DNA of 64,000 bases from Balaenoptera acutorostrata (GCF_949987535.1 NC_080067.1:5022001-5086000); one strand, 5' to 3'. Numbered from the stretch's first letter, positions 33,538 through 44,834 are shown. Notes: generated from the sequence alone by a model not told the origin. A program made the numbers and translations.

Positions 33538-34608
33538 GTGGTAGGAAGGATAATGGCCCCAAAGATATCCATATCCTAATCTCTAGAGCCTGTGACTATG
33601 CTACCTTATGAGGCAAGGAGGAATTGGGTTAACAGTGGAATCCATCATCGGATGAATGGATAAAGAAGATGTGGCACATATATACAATGGAATATTACTC
33701 AGCCATAAAAAGAAATGAAACTGAGTTATTTGTAGTGAGGTGGATGGGGTTAGAGTCTGTCATACAGAGTGAAGTAAGTCAGAAAGAGAAAAACAAATAC
33801 CGTATGCTAACACATATTTATGGAATCCAAAAAAACACAAGAAAGGTCATGAAGAACCTAGGGGCAGGACGGGAATAAAGACGCAGACCGACTAGAGAAT
33901 GGACTTGAGGACACGGGGAGGGGGAAGGGTAAGCTGTGACAAAGTGAGAGAGTGGCATGGACATATATACACTACCAAATGTAAAATAGATAGCTAGTGG
34001 GAAGCAGCCGCATAGCACAGGGAGATCAGCTCGGTGCTTTGTGATCACCTGGAGGTGTGGGATAGGGAGGGTGGGAGGGAGGGAGATGCAAGAGGGAAGA
34101 GATATGGGAACATATGTATATGTATAACTGATTCACTTTGTTATAAAGCAGAAACTAACACACCATTGTAAAGCAATTATACTCCAATAAAGATGTTAAA
34201 AAAGAAACAAAACAGTGGAATCAAGCTTGCTAATAAACTGACCTTAAGGTAGGGAGATTAAGCCTCGATTACCCAGGTGACCCAGGCTCTTCAGATGGGT
34301 TTTAAAAGTGGAAGAGGGAGGCAGAAGAGGATTCAGCATCAGAGGGATGCTATGGAAGGAAGACTCAGCTAGCCATGAACATGAGAGGGGCTGAAAGCCA
34401 CGGAATGCAATGCAGTCTCTAGGAGCTGAAAAGGCAAGGGACCGGATTCTCCTCTAAGTCTCCAGAAGGAATGCAGCCTGTCGACACCTTGACTGAACCC
34501 AGTGTGACCTGAAGCAGAGTTCTGACCGACAGAACTATAAGATGATAAACTTGTGTTGTGTTAAGCCAATAAGTTTGTGGATAATTTGTTACAGTAGCAA
34601 GAGAAAGA
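33538..34608 (+). mobile_element. MaLR MLT1-like LTR, split by an L1
   Basis: The left part, 33538-33642, has 'ggaaggataatggccccaaa' and 'tatccatatcctaatctc'. The right part, 34211-34608, has 'tctccagaaggaatgcagcc', 'gacaccttgactgaacccag' and 'aataagtttgtggataattt'. Together they make one LTR in order, interrupted by the L1 at 33643-34210. Confidence 0.82.
33643..34210 (+). mobile_element. Young cetacean-type L1 3' end inside an MLT1
   Basis: ORF2 C-terminus ('acaatggaatattactcagc'), then the 3'UTR with 'gggaagcagccgcatagcac' and 'caattatactccaataaaga'. This is the form I know from whale and dolphin L1s. The exact 12-bp TSD aacagtggaatc is at 33631-33642 and 34211-34222. The 69-codon frame at 33669-33878 is the ORF2 end. 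It looks like one of the youngest L1s in the window. Confidence 0.93.
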
Positions 34609-34629
34609 TGTTAGAGCCTATAACCCTTG

Positions 34630-34850
34630 AGTATAGTAGAAAGAATAAAGGAGTTCTGCCATAAGACCTGGAGGTGGTCTGTACAGTAGGAAGGCAGAGA
34701 TCATTTCCCTGCTCTCCCATTTACTGGCAAGGTTCTTAGCCTCTCTAAACTTCAATTTTGTTATCTCCAGAATGGGCAGAAGATACCTGCCTTTCAGGAT
34801 TTTTGCTATAAATTAGAGCTAATACAGGGCTTAGTTCTTAACGTCTGAAC
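34630..34850 (+). mobile_element. MIR SINE
   Basis: 'tcccatttactggcaaggtt', 'cttagcctctctaaacttca' and 'gagctaatacagggcttagt' follow the MIR order. Confidence 0.65.
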
Positions 34851-35224
34851 TCTCTTCCTGATTCTGACCAAGGCTGGGACTCAGGGGTGGCACCTGGTAC
34901 CACTGAGGAGCAAGGAATTGCTTCTGGCAGACAGGGAAATGTAGAACAAAGGGGAAACTGGTGTTTGTAGGTTGTCAGGTCAATATGGGCTCAGGAGGAG
35001 AGTAGATGACATGAAACCCAAAGTGACAGGGCAGATAGGCAGTGACTGAGCAGAAAGCCAGCAGTCTGGCCTGGCGGGATTGAGGGAATGAGTTCAGGAA
35101 TGGAGATGCTGGAGCGGGTCCCAGGGTCGAGGATGGAAGCAGGACCCAATGACTGCGAAGGGGGTCCCTAAGGAGGCTAGATAGTTTAGACACCTAATGG
35201 TAGTACAGTAAATATAGATCCTAG

Positions 35225-36090
35225 CTATTATTTCCTTCAATATTTTTTTCTTTCCCTTCTTTCTCTTCTCCCATTACACGTATGTTGATTTGTGTGTACG
35301 GTGTCCCATACTCCTTTGAGACTCTTGACTTTTCGTCAAACTTTTTTATCTCTGTTCTTCACATCATCTTTTTTGATCTGTCTTCAGGTTTGCTGATTCT
35401 TCTGCCAGCTGCTGGTATTTACTGCCGAGCCCCCCCAGTGAATTGTTAATTTTGGTTTTGTATTTTTCTATCTGGTTCTTTTTAGTAATGTTTATCTTTT
35501 CATTGACCATCTTTATTGGAAGAGACATTGTCACGATACCTTTATTTCTTTAAGCATGGTTTCATTTTTCTCTCTTGGCATCATTTTAATAGCTGCTTTG
35601 AGGTCTCTGGTTGCTGTGTCCACCATCTGGGCCTCTTCAAATGCAGATCTTGCTGCCTGCATTTTTTCCCCCGTGTATGTGAGTCACAGTTGTCTTTTTC
35701 TTTACAAGTCTCATAATTCTTGGGTGAAAACTGGACATTTTAGATACTATACTGCAGCAGCTCTGGATACCAATCCCCCCCAGGAATTGTTGTTTTATTT
35801 GCTTATTTGTTTGTTTATTTGTTTGGTGACTTGGCTTTGGTTGTACCTGCCTGGAGTAAAGTGTCTGGTGGAGAGGTCTGTACACAGAGCTGGATAAGAA
35901 GGGTATGTAAGAGAGTGAGTCAGAGACTCAGTAGATTTTCATGAATGAATGTTTCTCCATTTGATGTATTCTCTTAGGACACTTTCTAGAGACTTCAAGT
36001 GGTTAAAATTTTTTTTTCCTCAGTTAAATTTTTGTTTTTCTGGGGAGAGTTTTCACTGAGCTCCTTGTTCTGCCATTCTGGAAGTCTTGT
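35225..36090 (-). mobile_element. Ancient L1M/L1ME 3'UTR, antisense
   Basis: 'tggtttcatttttctctctt', 'tgctttgaggtctctggttg', 'cataattcttgggtgaaaac' and 'ggacattttagatactatac' match the old antisense L1ME 3' region. A TTTG-rich stretch lies at 35790-35825. The 113-codon plus frame here is antisense to it. It is the same class as 6945-7560. Confidence 0.6.
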
Positions 36091-36863
36091 CTCTTCTCTT
36101 ATTTTCATTGTATAGTTAATTAGAAGATATCCTCTTGCCCTTTAAATAGGTGAATGCAAATGATTTCTGTGACACCATTTCAACATTAACTTTGATAAAA
36201 GAGAATTTTTGAAATGTGCCCAACTTGGGATTAGGATCATTGACACCAACTTAGTTTATTTTCTAGCAAGAGTCCATAGTGTCTGGGAAGCAGCAGTTTG
36301 AAAGCTGGGCTTGTCTTTGAAGCACTGGTTTCCATACAGTGATGGATTGTGACTCCCATTTAGAGATCTTTGGAAGAGTCTGGAATTGGAAGAGTTGGAA
36401 TTTGCAGAGCTGGCCCTCCCAGAGGTATCTGTGGGCACTTAGTAGAATTTCTTTTCATCTAGTAAGAAAAAAAGATGATAAATGAGCTAACAGATCAAAC
36501 TTTCAGATTTAAAGTAGAAGGCTTAAATGTCAACTAAAGAAACACAGGTAAAGATCAGAGTACAATTGTGGTTAATAGTGTATGTTAATCAGTATGTTGA
36601 GAAAATAAAGAGGTTTTTGAAACTATTTTGAAGTAGAGGAAGGAAGATCATTAAAGTGATATGAGAGAATATCATGGATATTTCATTGTTGTCATCACGC
36701 AAGAGAGAGCAGCTATATCTCATTCCCTCCTCCAGTGGGTCACCAGAAGACTTTCAGGTTCACGAACTATTATTTTCATCTTTGTATATATAGTGCCTGT
36801 GTTGTTACAGATAAATAGAGGGCTTCCATTCATGTTTATTGAAAAAATAAGTGCAAGGTGTAG
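36091..36863. other. Unassigned sequence
   Basis: No gene or repeat recognised. Confidence 0.4.
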
Positions 36864-37414
36864 GGATTAATATCCAAAATATATAAGGAACTCATACAAC
36901 TCAATAACAAAAAAACAAATAATCTGATTTTAAAATTGGCAAAGGACCTGAATAGACATTTTTTGAAAAAAGACATATAAATGGCCAACAGGTACATAAA
37001 AAGGTGCTCAACATCTCTAATCATCAGGGAAATGCCAGTCAAATAGACAGTGAGCTACCACCTCACACCTGTTAGGATGACTGTTACGAAAATGATAAGA
37101 TGTAACAAGTGTTGGTGAGGTTGTGGAGAAAAGGGAACCCTCTTACACTGTTGGTGGGAATGTAAATTGGTGCAGCCACTGTGAAGAACAGTATGGCGTT
37201 TCCTCAAAAAATTAAAAATAGAGCTATCATATGATCCAGCAATCTTACTTCTGGGTGTATATTCAAAGGAGATGGAATAACTATCTTGAGGAGATATCTG
37301 TACTCCTCCATGTCCATTGCAGTATTATTCACGATAGCCAAGACATGGAAACAATTTAATTATCCATCAACAGGTGAGTGAATAAGAAAATGTGGTATGT
37401 AGTATGTGTATGTG

Positions 37415-37417
<3 letters not shown>

Positions 37418-37454
<37 letters not shown>
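37418..37454. repeat. (CA)n microsatellite inside L1
   Basis: About 18 AC units at the L1 position that normally reads 'gatgtggtacatatacacaa'. It is therefore an expansion of an L1-internal alternating purine-pyrimidine seed. Confidence 0.96.
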
Positions 37455-37457
<3 letters not shown>

Positions 37458-37793
37458 AGGAATATTATTCAGCCACAAAAAAGAAATTCCTGTCATTTGT
37501 GACAACATGAATGAAACTTAAAGGCATTGTGCTATGTGAAAAAAGACAGAAAGACACATACTATACAGAATCACTTATATGTGGAATCTTCAAAAGTAAA
37601 AATAATTGAAACACAACAGATTAGTGGTTTCCAGAGGCTGGGGCATTGGGGAAATGGGGAGATGTTGGTCAAAGGATAAAAACTTTCAGTTAAGATAAGT
37701 TCTAGGGATCTAATTTATAGCATGGTAACTAGAGTTAACAATACTGAAATGTATACTTGAAATTTGCTAAAAGAGTAGATTTTAAACGTTTTC

Positions 37794-37795
37794 AC

Positions 37796-37830
<35 letters not shown>

Positions 37831-37832
37831 AC
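37794..37832. repeat. (CA)n microsatellite in L1 3'UTR
   Basis: About 18 AC units with one interruption (aaac) in the 3'UTR of the same L1. Confidence 0.95.
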
Positions 37833-38141
37833 TAAATGGCAACTATGTGAGGTGACAGATGTGCTAAATTTATTGTGGTAATTATTTCACAATATATACA
37901 TATGTCAAATCATCATGCTATATACCTTAATTGGCAAATAACATTGTGTAAGTGTACACCTCAAGAAAGCTGGGGGAAAAAAGACCAGTTTATTGCTGCA
38001 TCAGTCACTGACCAGTCATGGAGACAGAAACCATACCAATTATTTTAACAGAGAAAAATTAACATAAACAATTGGTTAAATTTGTGGTACCAAGTTCTCA
38101 TGTGCATGTCCATGCGGGATTCCTTTATCATTGATGTCTAT

Positions 38142-38578
38142 TGTAGTGTGTTGAATAGTGTTCCTCAAAGAGTGTGTCCATGTCCTAGTCCTCAGAACCT
38201 GTGAGTATAATCTTAATTGGAAAAGGGGTCTTTGCAGATGTAATTAGGAATCTCAAGATACGACCATCCTGGATTGTCCAATGACAGGCGTCTCTAAAAG
38301 AAACATAGAGAGGAGAGGACAGATGGGTGCAGCAGAGAGGGCCATGTGAAGAAGCAGACAGACACTGGAGTACTGCAGCCACAAGCCAAGGAACGCCTGG
38401 TGCTACCAGGAGCTGGAGAGATAAGGAAGGATTCTCCTCTAGAGGTTTTGGACAGAACATGGCTCTGCTGGCACCTTGGTTTCACACTTCTGACACCCAG
38501 AATTGTGAGAGAATAAATTTCTGTTGGTACAAGCCACCAGTTTGTGGTAACTTCTTATGGCAGCCTTTGGAAGAAAAT
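38142..38578 (+). mobile_element. MaLR MLT1-like LTR
   Basis: The MLT1 order is complete: 'tgtagtgtgttgaatagtgt', 'gggtctttgcagatgtaatt', 'caagccaaggaacgcctggt', 'cccagaattgtgagagaata' and 'gccaccagtttgtggtaact'. The poly(A) signal AATAAA is at 38512-38517. The open frames on both strands (38185-38608) lie inside it. Confidence 0.88.
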
Positions 38579-38579
38579 A

Positions 38580-39240
38580 TTTACTTAGATCTCGTGCTCC
38601 CATTTTAGTGTGCTTAATGTATATCTTTACAATCTAGTGTCCATATGTTTTATGTGGATATATGGACACCCTTGATAAATGTCTAGGCATATTAGCAATA
38701 AAAGGAATTCAAGTTTTAGATGGCTATAAAACAACTAAATCTACCAATAAAATACCAACGTACTTTTAATGTGCCAGATCAATTCTGAGGGTAAATAATC
38801 TGTCCCAATTGCCCTAGAAGTCCACTTAGAAATTATTCTCCCAAATTTGATTATTATTACTGCATCTATTGTATTAGTGAAATGATAAAAATCATTCCAC
38901 TGTTGACAAGGGAAGTGGGCATGAGCATGTATTCCTGGAGGTGCTATAAATGGTCCCAGTGGTTTTAGAGGGTAATCTGACAATACGAAATAAGAGTCAT
39001 AAAGAAGACACAATTTGCCTTGGTAACACTACTTTTAGGAATATGTTCCAGAGAAGAAATATAAAAGACAAAAATTCTGTGAAGGCATTTCTGTACCTAA
39101 ACAAAATAAAACAAACAAAAAATCCTGGAATAGTTCAGAGGCCGGACTGTGGACCAGTAGCTAAACACTCATTCATACAGTAAATTTTTATTTTACACTC
39201 TTCTAAGTACTGAGGAGAGATGGTATATAAAGCAAAATCA
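38580..39240. other. Mostly unassigned; possible diverged L1 piece
   Basis: 38940-39110 ('tttagagggtaatctgacaa', then 'actacttttaggaatatgtt') weakly resembles an old L1 ORF2 end. No gene is supported. Confidence 0.3.
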
Positions 39241-40199
39241 TATATTTCTCCAAAGAAGATATACAGATTGCCAAAAAAAAAAAAAATGAAAGGATGCTCA
39301 ACATCACTGAAGATTAGAAAAATGCAAATCAAAACCACACTGTGGTATCACCTCGCACTGGTCTGAATGGCCATCATTAAAAAAATCTATAAACAATAAA
39401 TGCTGGAGAGGGTGTGAAGAAAAGGGAACCCTCTTGCACTGTTGGTGGGAATGTAAATTGATACAGCCACTATGGAGAACAGTATGGAGGTTCCTTAAAA
39501 AACTAAAAATAGAACTACCATGTGACCCAGCAATCCCACTACTGGGCATATACCCTGAGAAAACCATAATTCAGAAAGATACATGTACCACAATGTTCAT
39601 TGCGGCACTATTTACAATAGCCAGGACATGGAAGCATCCTACATGTCCATTGACAGATGAATGGATAAAGAAGGTGTGGTATATATATATATGATGGAAT
39701 ATTACTGAGCCATAAAAAGAAATGAAATTGTGTTATTTGTAGTGAGGTGGATGGACCTAGAGTCTGTCATACAGAGTGAAGTAAGTCAGAAAGAGAAAAA
39801 CAAATACTGTATGCTAACACATACATATGGAATCTTAAAAAAAAATGGTTCTGAAGAACCCAAGGACAGGACAGGAGTAAAAATGCAGATGTACAGAATG
39901 GACTTGAGGACACGGGAAAGGGGAAGGGTAAGCTGGAACAAAGTCAGAGAGTAGCATTGACATATATACACTCCCAAATGTAAAATAGATAGCTAGTGGG
40001 AAGCAGCTGCATCACACAGGGATATAAACTCAATGCTTTGTGACCACCTAGAAGGGTGGGATAGGGAAGGTGGGAGGGAGATGCAAGAGGGAGGGGATAT
40101 GGGGATATATGTATACCTATAGCTGATTCACTTTGTTATACAGCAGAAACTAACAACATTGTAAAGCAGTTATACTTCAATAAAGAGGTAAAAAAAAAA
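39241..40199 (+). mobile_element. L1 3' end, fairly young
   Basis: ORF2 from 'tctccaaagaagatatacag' through 'cactgttggtgggaatgtaa' to the 3'UTR with 'gtgggaagcagctgcatcac' and a tail after 'ttcaataaagaggt'. It has the same 3'UTR type as 33643-34210. Frames 39434-39694 and 39730-39954 are colinear ORF2 pieces broken by stops. A TG/TA run follows the tail. Confidence 0.9.
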
Positions 40200-40249
40200 G
40201 AATTATATGTGTGTGTATATATATATACACATATTTCTTTATAGCTCAT

Positions 40250-40390
40250 AAAGTGCTTTTGATTGGGATTATCCCATTTAACATTTACACTAATCCAACG
40301 AGAAAGGGGGATGATCCCCCATTTTAAGACAAAGAAGCTGATTGCAGGAGAGGCCAGGTAATTTTCATAGCATTCTGTAATTAAGTAATG
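40250..40390 (-). mobile_element. MIR SINE, antisense
   Basis: 'ataaagtgcttttgattggg', 'tatcccatttaacatttaca' and 'ccccattttaagacaaagaa' are the reverse complement of the MIR 3' half. Confidence 0.65.
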
Positions 40391-40794
40391 GACAAAAATT
40401 GGATGTAATCTGTTAACATTTTATGTTGTTTCTAATTATACTATACTCACTTTAGGGTTTTTTGTTTGTTTCTTTGCTTGTCAAATAAACCACATAGTCA
40501 GGAAAAAAAGGTAGTTAAAACCTAATCCATAATCTTTCCTGAGACATAAAGCACTCTGAAGAGTAACAGGTTCAGTCTAATGATGATTTTCAAGAGGGTG
40601 AAGATTGTGTTTGTGCTGGGGACTTGATGGTGGGGTAAAGGGTAGCCATGTTCCCTATGGGAACTTCTCAAAATTCCTAAGGAGTAAGTTTTTAATTTTG
40701 AATAGATTTCAGTTTGAAAAAATCTCTTTTGGTAATGTCTAGACATTCTCATGAGGACAGAGAAGGATTAAGACTGCTCTCTGTTAAGAGTTAA

Positions 40795-40890
40795 TATGAA
40801 CTAATTACTTACTTTGTGCCAGCTACTGTCCTAAGCACTTTATGTATATTAGCTCATTTTACCCTATGAGCTGGGAAGTCAGGCAAACTA
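40795..40890 (-). mobile_element. MIR-class SINE fragment, antisense
   Basis: 'actttgtgccagctactgtc', 'ctaagcactttatgtatatt' and 'agctcattttaccctatgag' match the MIR 3' end in reverse. Confidence 0.65.
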
Positions 40891-42035
40891 GCTCCACAGC
40901 CAATGTTCATAAACCCTACACTGACCGCCTCTTCTTCCCTGACCAAGTCAAGGGGAATGGATTATTAAGCTAAACTTAGAAACCACGTTGAGTAGGAAAC
41001 AATCTGGAATAGAAAATAGTGGATCTTGCAATGCGGCCTTTAAGAGAGCAATGTCATAATTATATTATTGGAAATAGAATCGTTCCAAAACAGCTGCAGC
41101 AAAAGTTGTGTTTTGTTGGAGGTGAACACAGCTCTGTTGTAAGCTACTTGGGGCCTTCATCCTGGTAGACCTCAAATCACCAACTTGTACGGTTTGGTGA
41201 ACTACATGTACTTATTTATTGATTACTTTGATCTTTGCTAAATTTTTGGTTATTGGTTCACTCTGCAGCTGAATATAATTAAAAATCATCAAAGAAAGGG
41301 AAACAAGCTTAATTAGCATTCAAACTTGTATTCGTTGTTATCTTATTTTTCTTCATGCACGTATGAACTTTACTAGTATTCTTTGTAGGGTATTGGCCTG
41401 TTTTTAACCAAAGGGATGGAATCCCATGTTATCTCAATATAGTACTTGTGGTCAAGTGTAAAGCTGCATTCTATATCCTCAAATATCTCCTATACTCTGA
41501 AAACCTGTCTTTTTAAGCTTAGCATTTTAATTATAGGAGTTTCATACATTTTCTCCAGTCTTTGCTTCAAAATTTCACAGAAAATGCATGTCACCCTTTT
41601 ACTTTACCATCCTCATAATAAAAGGGCAGAATATTTTAGTAATTATCACCCTTCACCATATAATTGGTTGTTTAGATAACCATAGTAGATGGAATAGAAC
41701 ATTTTGGTGTCCAAACAAGAGAGGAAACATAAAAGCTTCCAGTGAGCTAATTGGTGCATATATGATTTGTGTCTAGCATGGAAGGCTAACAGGTTCCCTA
41801 CATGGTTTGTGAACTGCCATCACCTCATTATATAATAAATATAGCTGAGACAAAAAGGTGTCAAGTGATCTGTCATGGTCACTAAACATTAGCTGCCATT
41901 TGGGGACTAGTTCCTCTAGGTCACCCGATAAGCATATCGCGATGTTTTCTATTGAAAACAATCTAGAAATTCTCAATTGCCTATCAAATAAATTCCAAGC
42001 CCTGTGGTCAGATATTATTAAAGGATTTAAACCCA
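40891..42035. other. Unassigned sequence
   Basis: Open frames of 62-93 codons on both strands show no motif. No repeat recognised until the MER5A-like element. Confidence 0.4.
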
Positions 42036-42454
42036 CAGTCCTCAAACTTGAGCACGAATCAGGATCACTTGGAGGGCTGTTAAATCATAGACTGGTGGGT
42101 CCCTTCCCCAGAGGTTCTGATTCAATAAGTCTGAAGTAGAGCTGACCCTTGAACCACACAGGTTTGAACTGTATGGGTCCACTTACACATGGATCGTTTT
42201 CAGTAGGAAATACTACAGGATCCAATCTGCAGTTGGTTCAATCTGCAGACTCGGGAATCTCAGATACGGAGGAACCGTGTATATGGAGGTCCGACTTTAA
42301 ATTGTATGTGGACTTTTGACTGCCTAGAGGGTCGACACCCCTAACCCCTGTGATGTTCAAGAGTCAACAGTAGTGCCTGAAATTCTAGATTTCTAAAAAT
42401 CTCCCAAGTGGTGCTGATGCTTATGGTTTGGAGGCAACACACTGAGAACCACTG
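42036..42454 (+). mobile_element. MER5A-like hAT element, split by a MITE
   Basis: The left part (to 42136) reads 'cctcaaacttgagcacgaat', 'aggatcacttggagggctgt', 'cagaggttctgattcaataa'. The right part, 42373-42454, reads 'gaaattctagatttctaaaa', 'tcccaagtggtgctgatgct' and ends with the terminal 'ctgagaaccactg'. Without the 42139-42370 insert the two join in MER5A order. Confidence 0.78.
42139..42370 (+). mobile_element. Tigger-like (Tc1/mariner) MITE
   Basis: A 232-bp element between TA dinucleotides (42137-42138 and 42371-42372). Its ends are inverted repeats: 'gctgacccttgaaccacaca' at the left, and the right end, 'tgtgatgttcaagagtcaac', is its complement with a few changes. The inner halves also pair partly. 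It has no coding capacity. The family name is uncertain; TA target and TIRs support Tc1/mariner. Confidence 0.75.
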
Positions 42455-42788
42455 GCATGAACGATGAAGATGTTTATTATTTTAAATAATGAGAAACTCT
42501 GGGTTGGAAAATGAAGCATCAGAGGTGATCAGTTTATCAGCATTGCCTTCTCACCTCCTGTCCTGGTCACAAGATAGCTGCTGCAGTGTAAAGTCCTTCA
42601 TGAAGAAGTAGGAACGTCTAGGGAGTAGAGGGACCGTCTTTTCTGGTGTGTGTCTTTTAACCCATGGGGAAACCCTTCCCAGATGTCCCCAGCAGACCTC
42701 TTTTGAACACACGTGAGTCACATACCCAGCCCCTAACCCATCACTAGCAAGGGGAGGAGGATTATCGTGCTAGATTTGGAAGAATTAA
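42455..42788. other. Unassigned sequence
   Basis: No gene or repeat recognised. Confidence 0.4.
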
Positions 42789-42802
42789 GATTTACCTCTG
42801 AG

Positions 42803-43093
42803 ATCGTGGACAAAGAGAACAGACTGGTAGTTGCCAAGGGGGAGGGGGTTGAGGGAGGGCTGGAGTGGGAGGGTGGGGTTAGCAGATGTCAGCTTGTATA
42901 TATGGAATGGGTAAACAACAAGGTCTTACTGTATAGCACAGGGAAGTATATTCAATATCCTGTGATAAACCATAATGGAAAAGAATATGAAAAAATATAT
43001 TTAGGTATAATTGAATCACTTTGCTGTACAGCAGTAATTAACACAACATTATAAATCAACTATACTTCAATTGAAAAAAACTGATTAAAAAAA
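42803..43093 (+). mobile_element. Short L1 3'UTR insertion
   Basis: It contains 'agactggtagttgccaaggg', 'cttactgtatagcacaggga' and the tail after 'tatacttcaattgaaa'. The left TSD gatttacctctgag is at 42789-42802. The right TSD (attgacctctgag) is itself split: its first 11 bases are at 43094-43104, repeated at 43449-43461 beyond the SINE. Confidence 0.85.
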
Positions 43094-43104
43094 ATTGACC
43101 TCTG

Positions 43105-43448
43105 GGCTTCCCTGGTGGCCCAGTGGTCGAGAATCCGCCTGCCAGTGCAGGGGACACGGGTTCGATCCCTGATCCGGGAGGATCCCACATGCCGCAGAGC
43201 AAATGGGCCCATGAGCCACAACTGCTGAGCCTGCGCTCTAGAGCCCGCAAGCCACAACTACTGAGGCCCGTGCGCCTGGAGCCCGTGCTCTGCAACAGGA
43301 GAGGCCACCACAATGAGAAGCCCGTGCACCGCAAAGAGGAGTGGGCCCCGCTTGCTGCAACTGGAGAAAGTCTGTGCGCAGCAACGAAGACCCAACGCAG
43401 CCAAAAATAAATAAATTAATAAATAAATATATTAAGAAAAAAAAAAAG
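43105..43448 (+). mobile_element. CHR-type SINE at an L1 tail
   Basis: Starts ggcttccctggtggcccagt; B box ggttcgatccc is intact. The body has repeated 'ccacaactactgag'-type units, and there is an AAATAAAT-rich tail. The 11-bp TSD attgacctctg is at 43094-43104 and 43449-43459. It landed in the target duplication of the L1 to its left. Confidence 0.93.
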
Positions 43449-43461
43449 ATTGACCTCTGAG

Positions 43462-43855
43462 CAGAAGTTGGGTCACCTTACACCTAGAGTGCTTGCCCAG
43501 TGGAGGAAAGTGAACACCCCAAACATGAGCAAGACTTGATCCGCAAGAAAGAGCTGGGTAAAGAGTTTTGAATGGGCAACCAATAGCATCCATTCTACTA
43601 GACATTTAAGATCTTGTACAGCTTAGCTTGGTAATACTGTAAGTGCGATAATAAGAAAGAAGATCCTAGGTGCTTCCATCTGCTACCTAGTGAGGTTCCT
43701 AATTAGTAGTGTACTCCATCCTGGATGGTTTAGTATTAGTAGGCTACTCTTACAATAGCATAACTTGTGCCAAAGAAGTAGGGTGATTTCCCTCAGGTGG
43801 AAATGGATTGTATTTGACATATTTAAAATAACATCTAACCTAATTTGTTAGGAAT
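43462..43855. other. Unassigned sequence
   Basis: No gene or repeat recognised. Confidence 0.45.
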
Positions 43856-43871
43856 AGGGCTTCACAATTTT

Positions 43872-44177
43872 GTTTTTTGTTTTTTTTAAAGGAACTCCTT
43901 TATTTATTTATTTTTGGCTGTGTTGGGTCTTCGTTTCTGTGCGAGGGCTTTATCTAGTTGCGGCGATCGGGGGCCACTCTTCATCGCGGTGTGCGGGCCT
44001 CTCACTATCGTGGCCTCTCTTGTTGCGGAGCACAAGCTCCAGATGCGCAGACTCAGTAGTTGTGGCTCACGGGCCCAGTTGCTCCGCGGCATGTGGGATC
44101 TTCCCAGACCAGGGCTCGAACCCGTGTCCCCTGCATCGGCAGGCAGACTCTCAACCACTGCACCACCAGGGAAGCCC
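43872..44177 (-). mobile_element. CHR-type SINE with extended tail
   Basis: Minus-strand copy with its head at 44177 and the CpG-bearing body type. The 16-bp TSD agggcttcacaatttt is at 43856-43871 and 44178-44193. Eleven extra bases (aaaggaactcc, 43888-43898) lie between the TTTA tail and the terminal T run. The 127-codon plus frame at 43870-44253 reads through this SINE antisense and is not a gene. Confidence 0.94.
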
Positions 44178-44193
44178 AGGGCTTCACAATTTT

Positions 44194-44689
44194 AATGTTT
44201 TTGCCAAAGAAAAATTAGAAGAGGTGCTGCTGCATGCTTTACAAATAGGGTGAGCTTGCAGCTTCTCAGAAGGGCAGGGGGAGCATGACATGACCAGGAA
44301 TTGCCATCCACAGAGGCGCGATTTTCTGTTCCACATCCTTCTTTCACCCCTTTTGTTCTTTTCCTCACTCTCTTTGTGTTTTTCCCAAATATGATAACAA
44401 AAAGACTGGAAATTTGGATATTAGGAACAGAGGGAAATTTCAGCAGTACTCTGAAAGGGACAATTACAGATGAACTCAGTATATCTCTTGCAGATCCATC
44501 TATTTATGAATTTCTAAGACTGCCTTTGACAGACATGAGAACTGGCTTCTGTCTCCCTGTGTAAGGTGATATGAAGCCCATAGTGGTGAGATCAACTGAA
44601 CTCTGGGCCTTTAGAGAGGATATCTTAGCACTGATGATCTAGTAAATTATAATAAAATAATCAGGAAATGATCAGTTTTGAGTATTTAC
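44194..44689. other. Unassigned sequence
   Basis: An 87-codon plus frame at 44301-44564 has no recognised domain. No repeat recognised. Confidence 0.4.
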
Positions 44690-44702
44690 TACCTTTGTTT
44701 TT

Positions 44703-44834
44703 TAAAAAAATTTTTTATTGAAGTATAGTTGATTTACAATGTTGTAATATAGCTCCCTGTGCTATACAGTGGGACCTTGTTGTTTATCCATCCTATATAT
44801 AATAGTTTGCATCTACTAATCCCAAATTCCCAGT
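44703..44834 (-). mobile_element. Tiny L1 3'UTR insertion with internal deletion
   Basis: The 13-bp TSD tacctttgttttt is at 44690-44702 and 44835-44847. The inserted 132 bp reads 'gtatagttgatttacaatgt' and then jumps to 'tatagctccctgtgctatac', so the 100-plus bp normally between these 3'UTR blocks is missing. Confidence 0.92.

Larger units (their letters stand above)
36864..37982 (+). mobile_element. L1 3' end (L1MA-like)
   Basis: ORF2 from 'ggattaatatccaaaatata' through 'agtatggcgtttcctcaaaa' to the 3'UTR, with an A-rich end near 37982. Two CA microsatellites (37418-37454 and 37794-37832) grew inside it. Its reading frames are broken. Confidence 0.88.

Noticed and set aside
37418..37832. 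Regularly spaced repeats suggesting an array (CRISPR-like)
   Set aside because: They are CA microsatellites within one L1. There are no spacers, and the genome is mammalian.
43870..44253. 127-codon plus frame, and similar R/S/G-rich frames at 13051-13448, 16695-17003 and 17364-17778
   Set aside because: All are translations of CHR SINE bodies on one strand or the other. The same peptide pieces recur in each copy.
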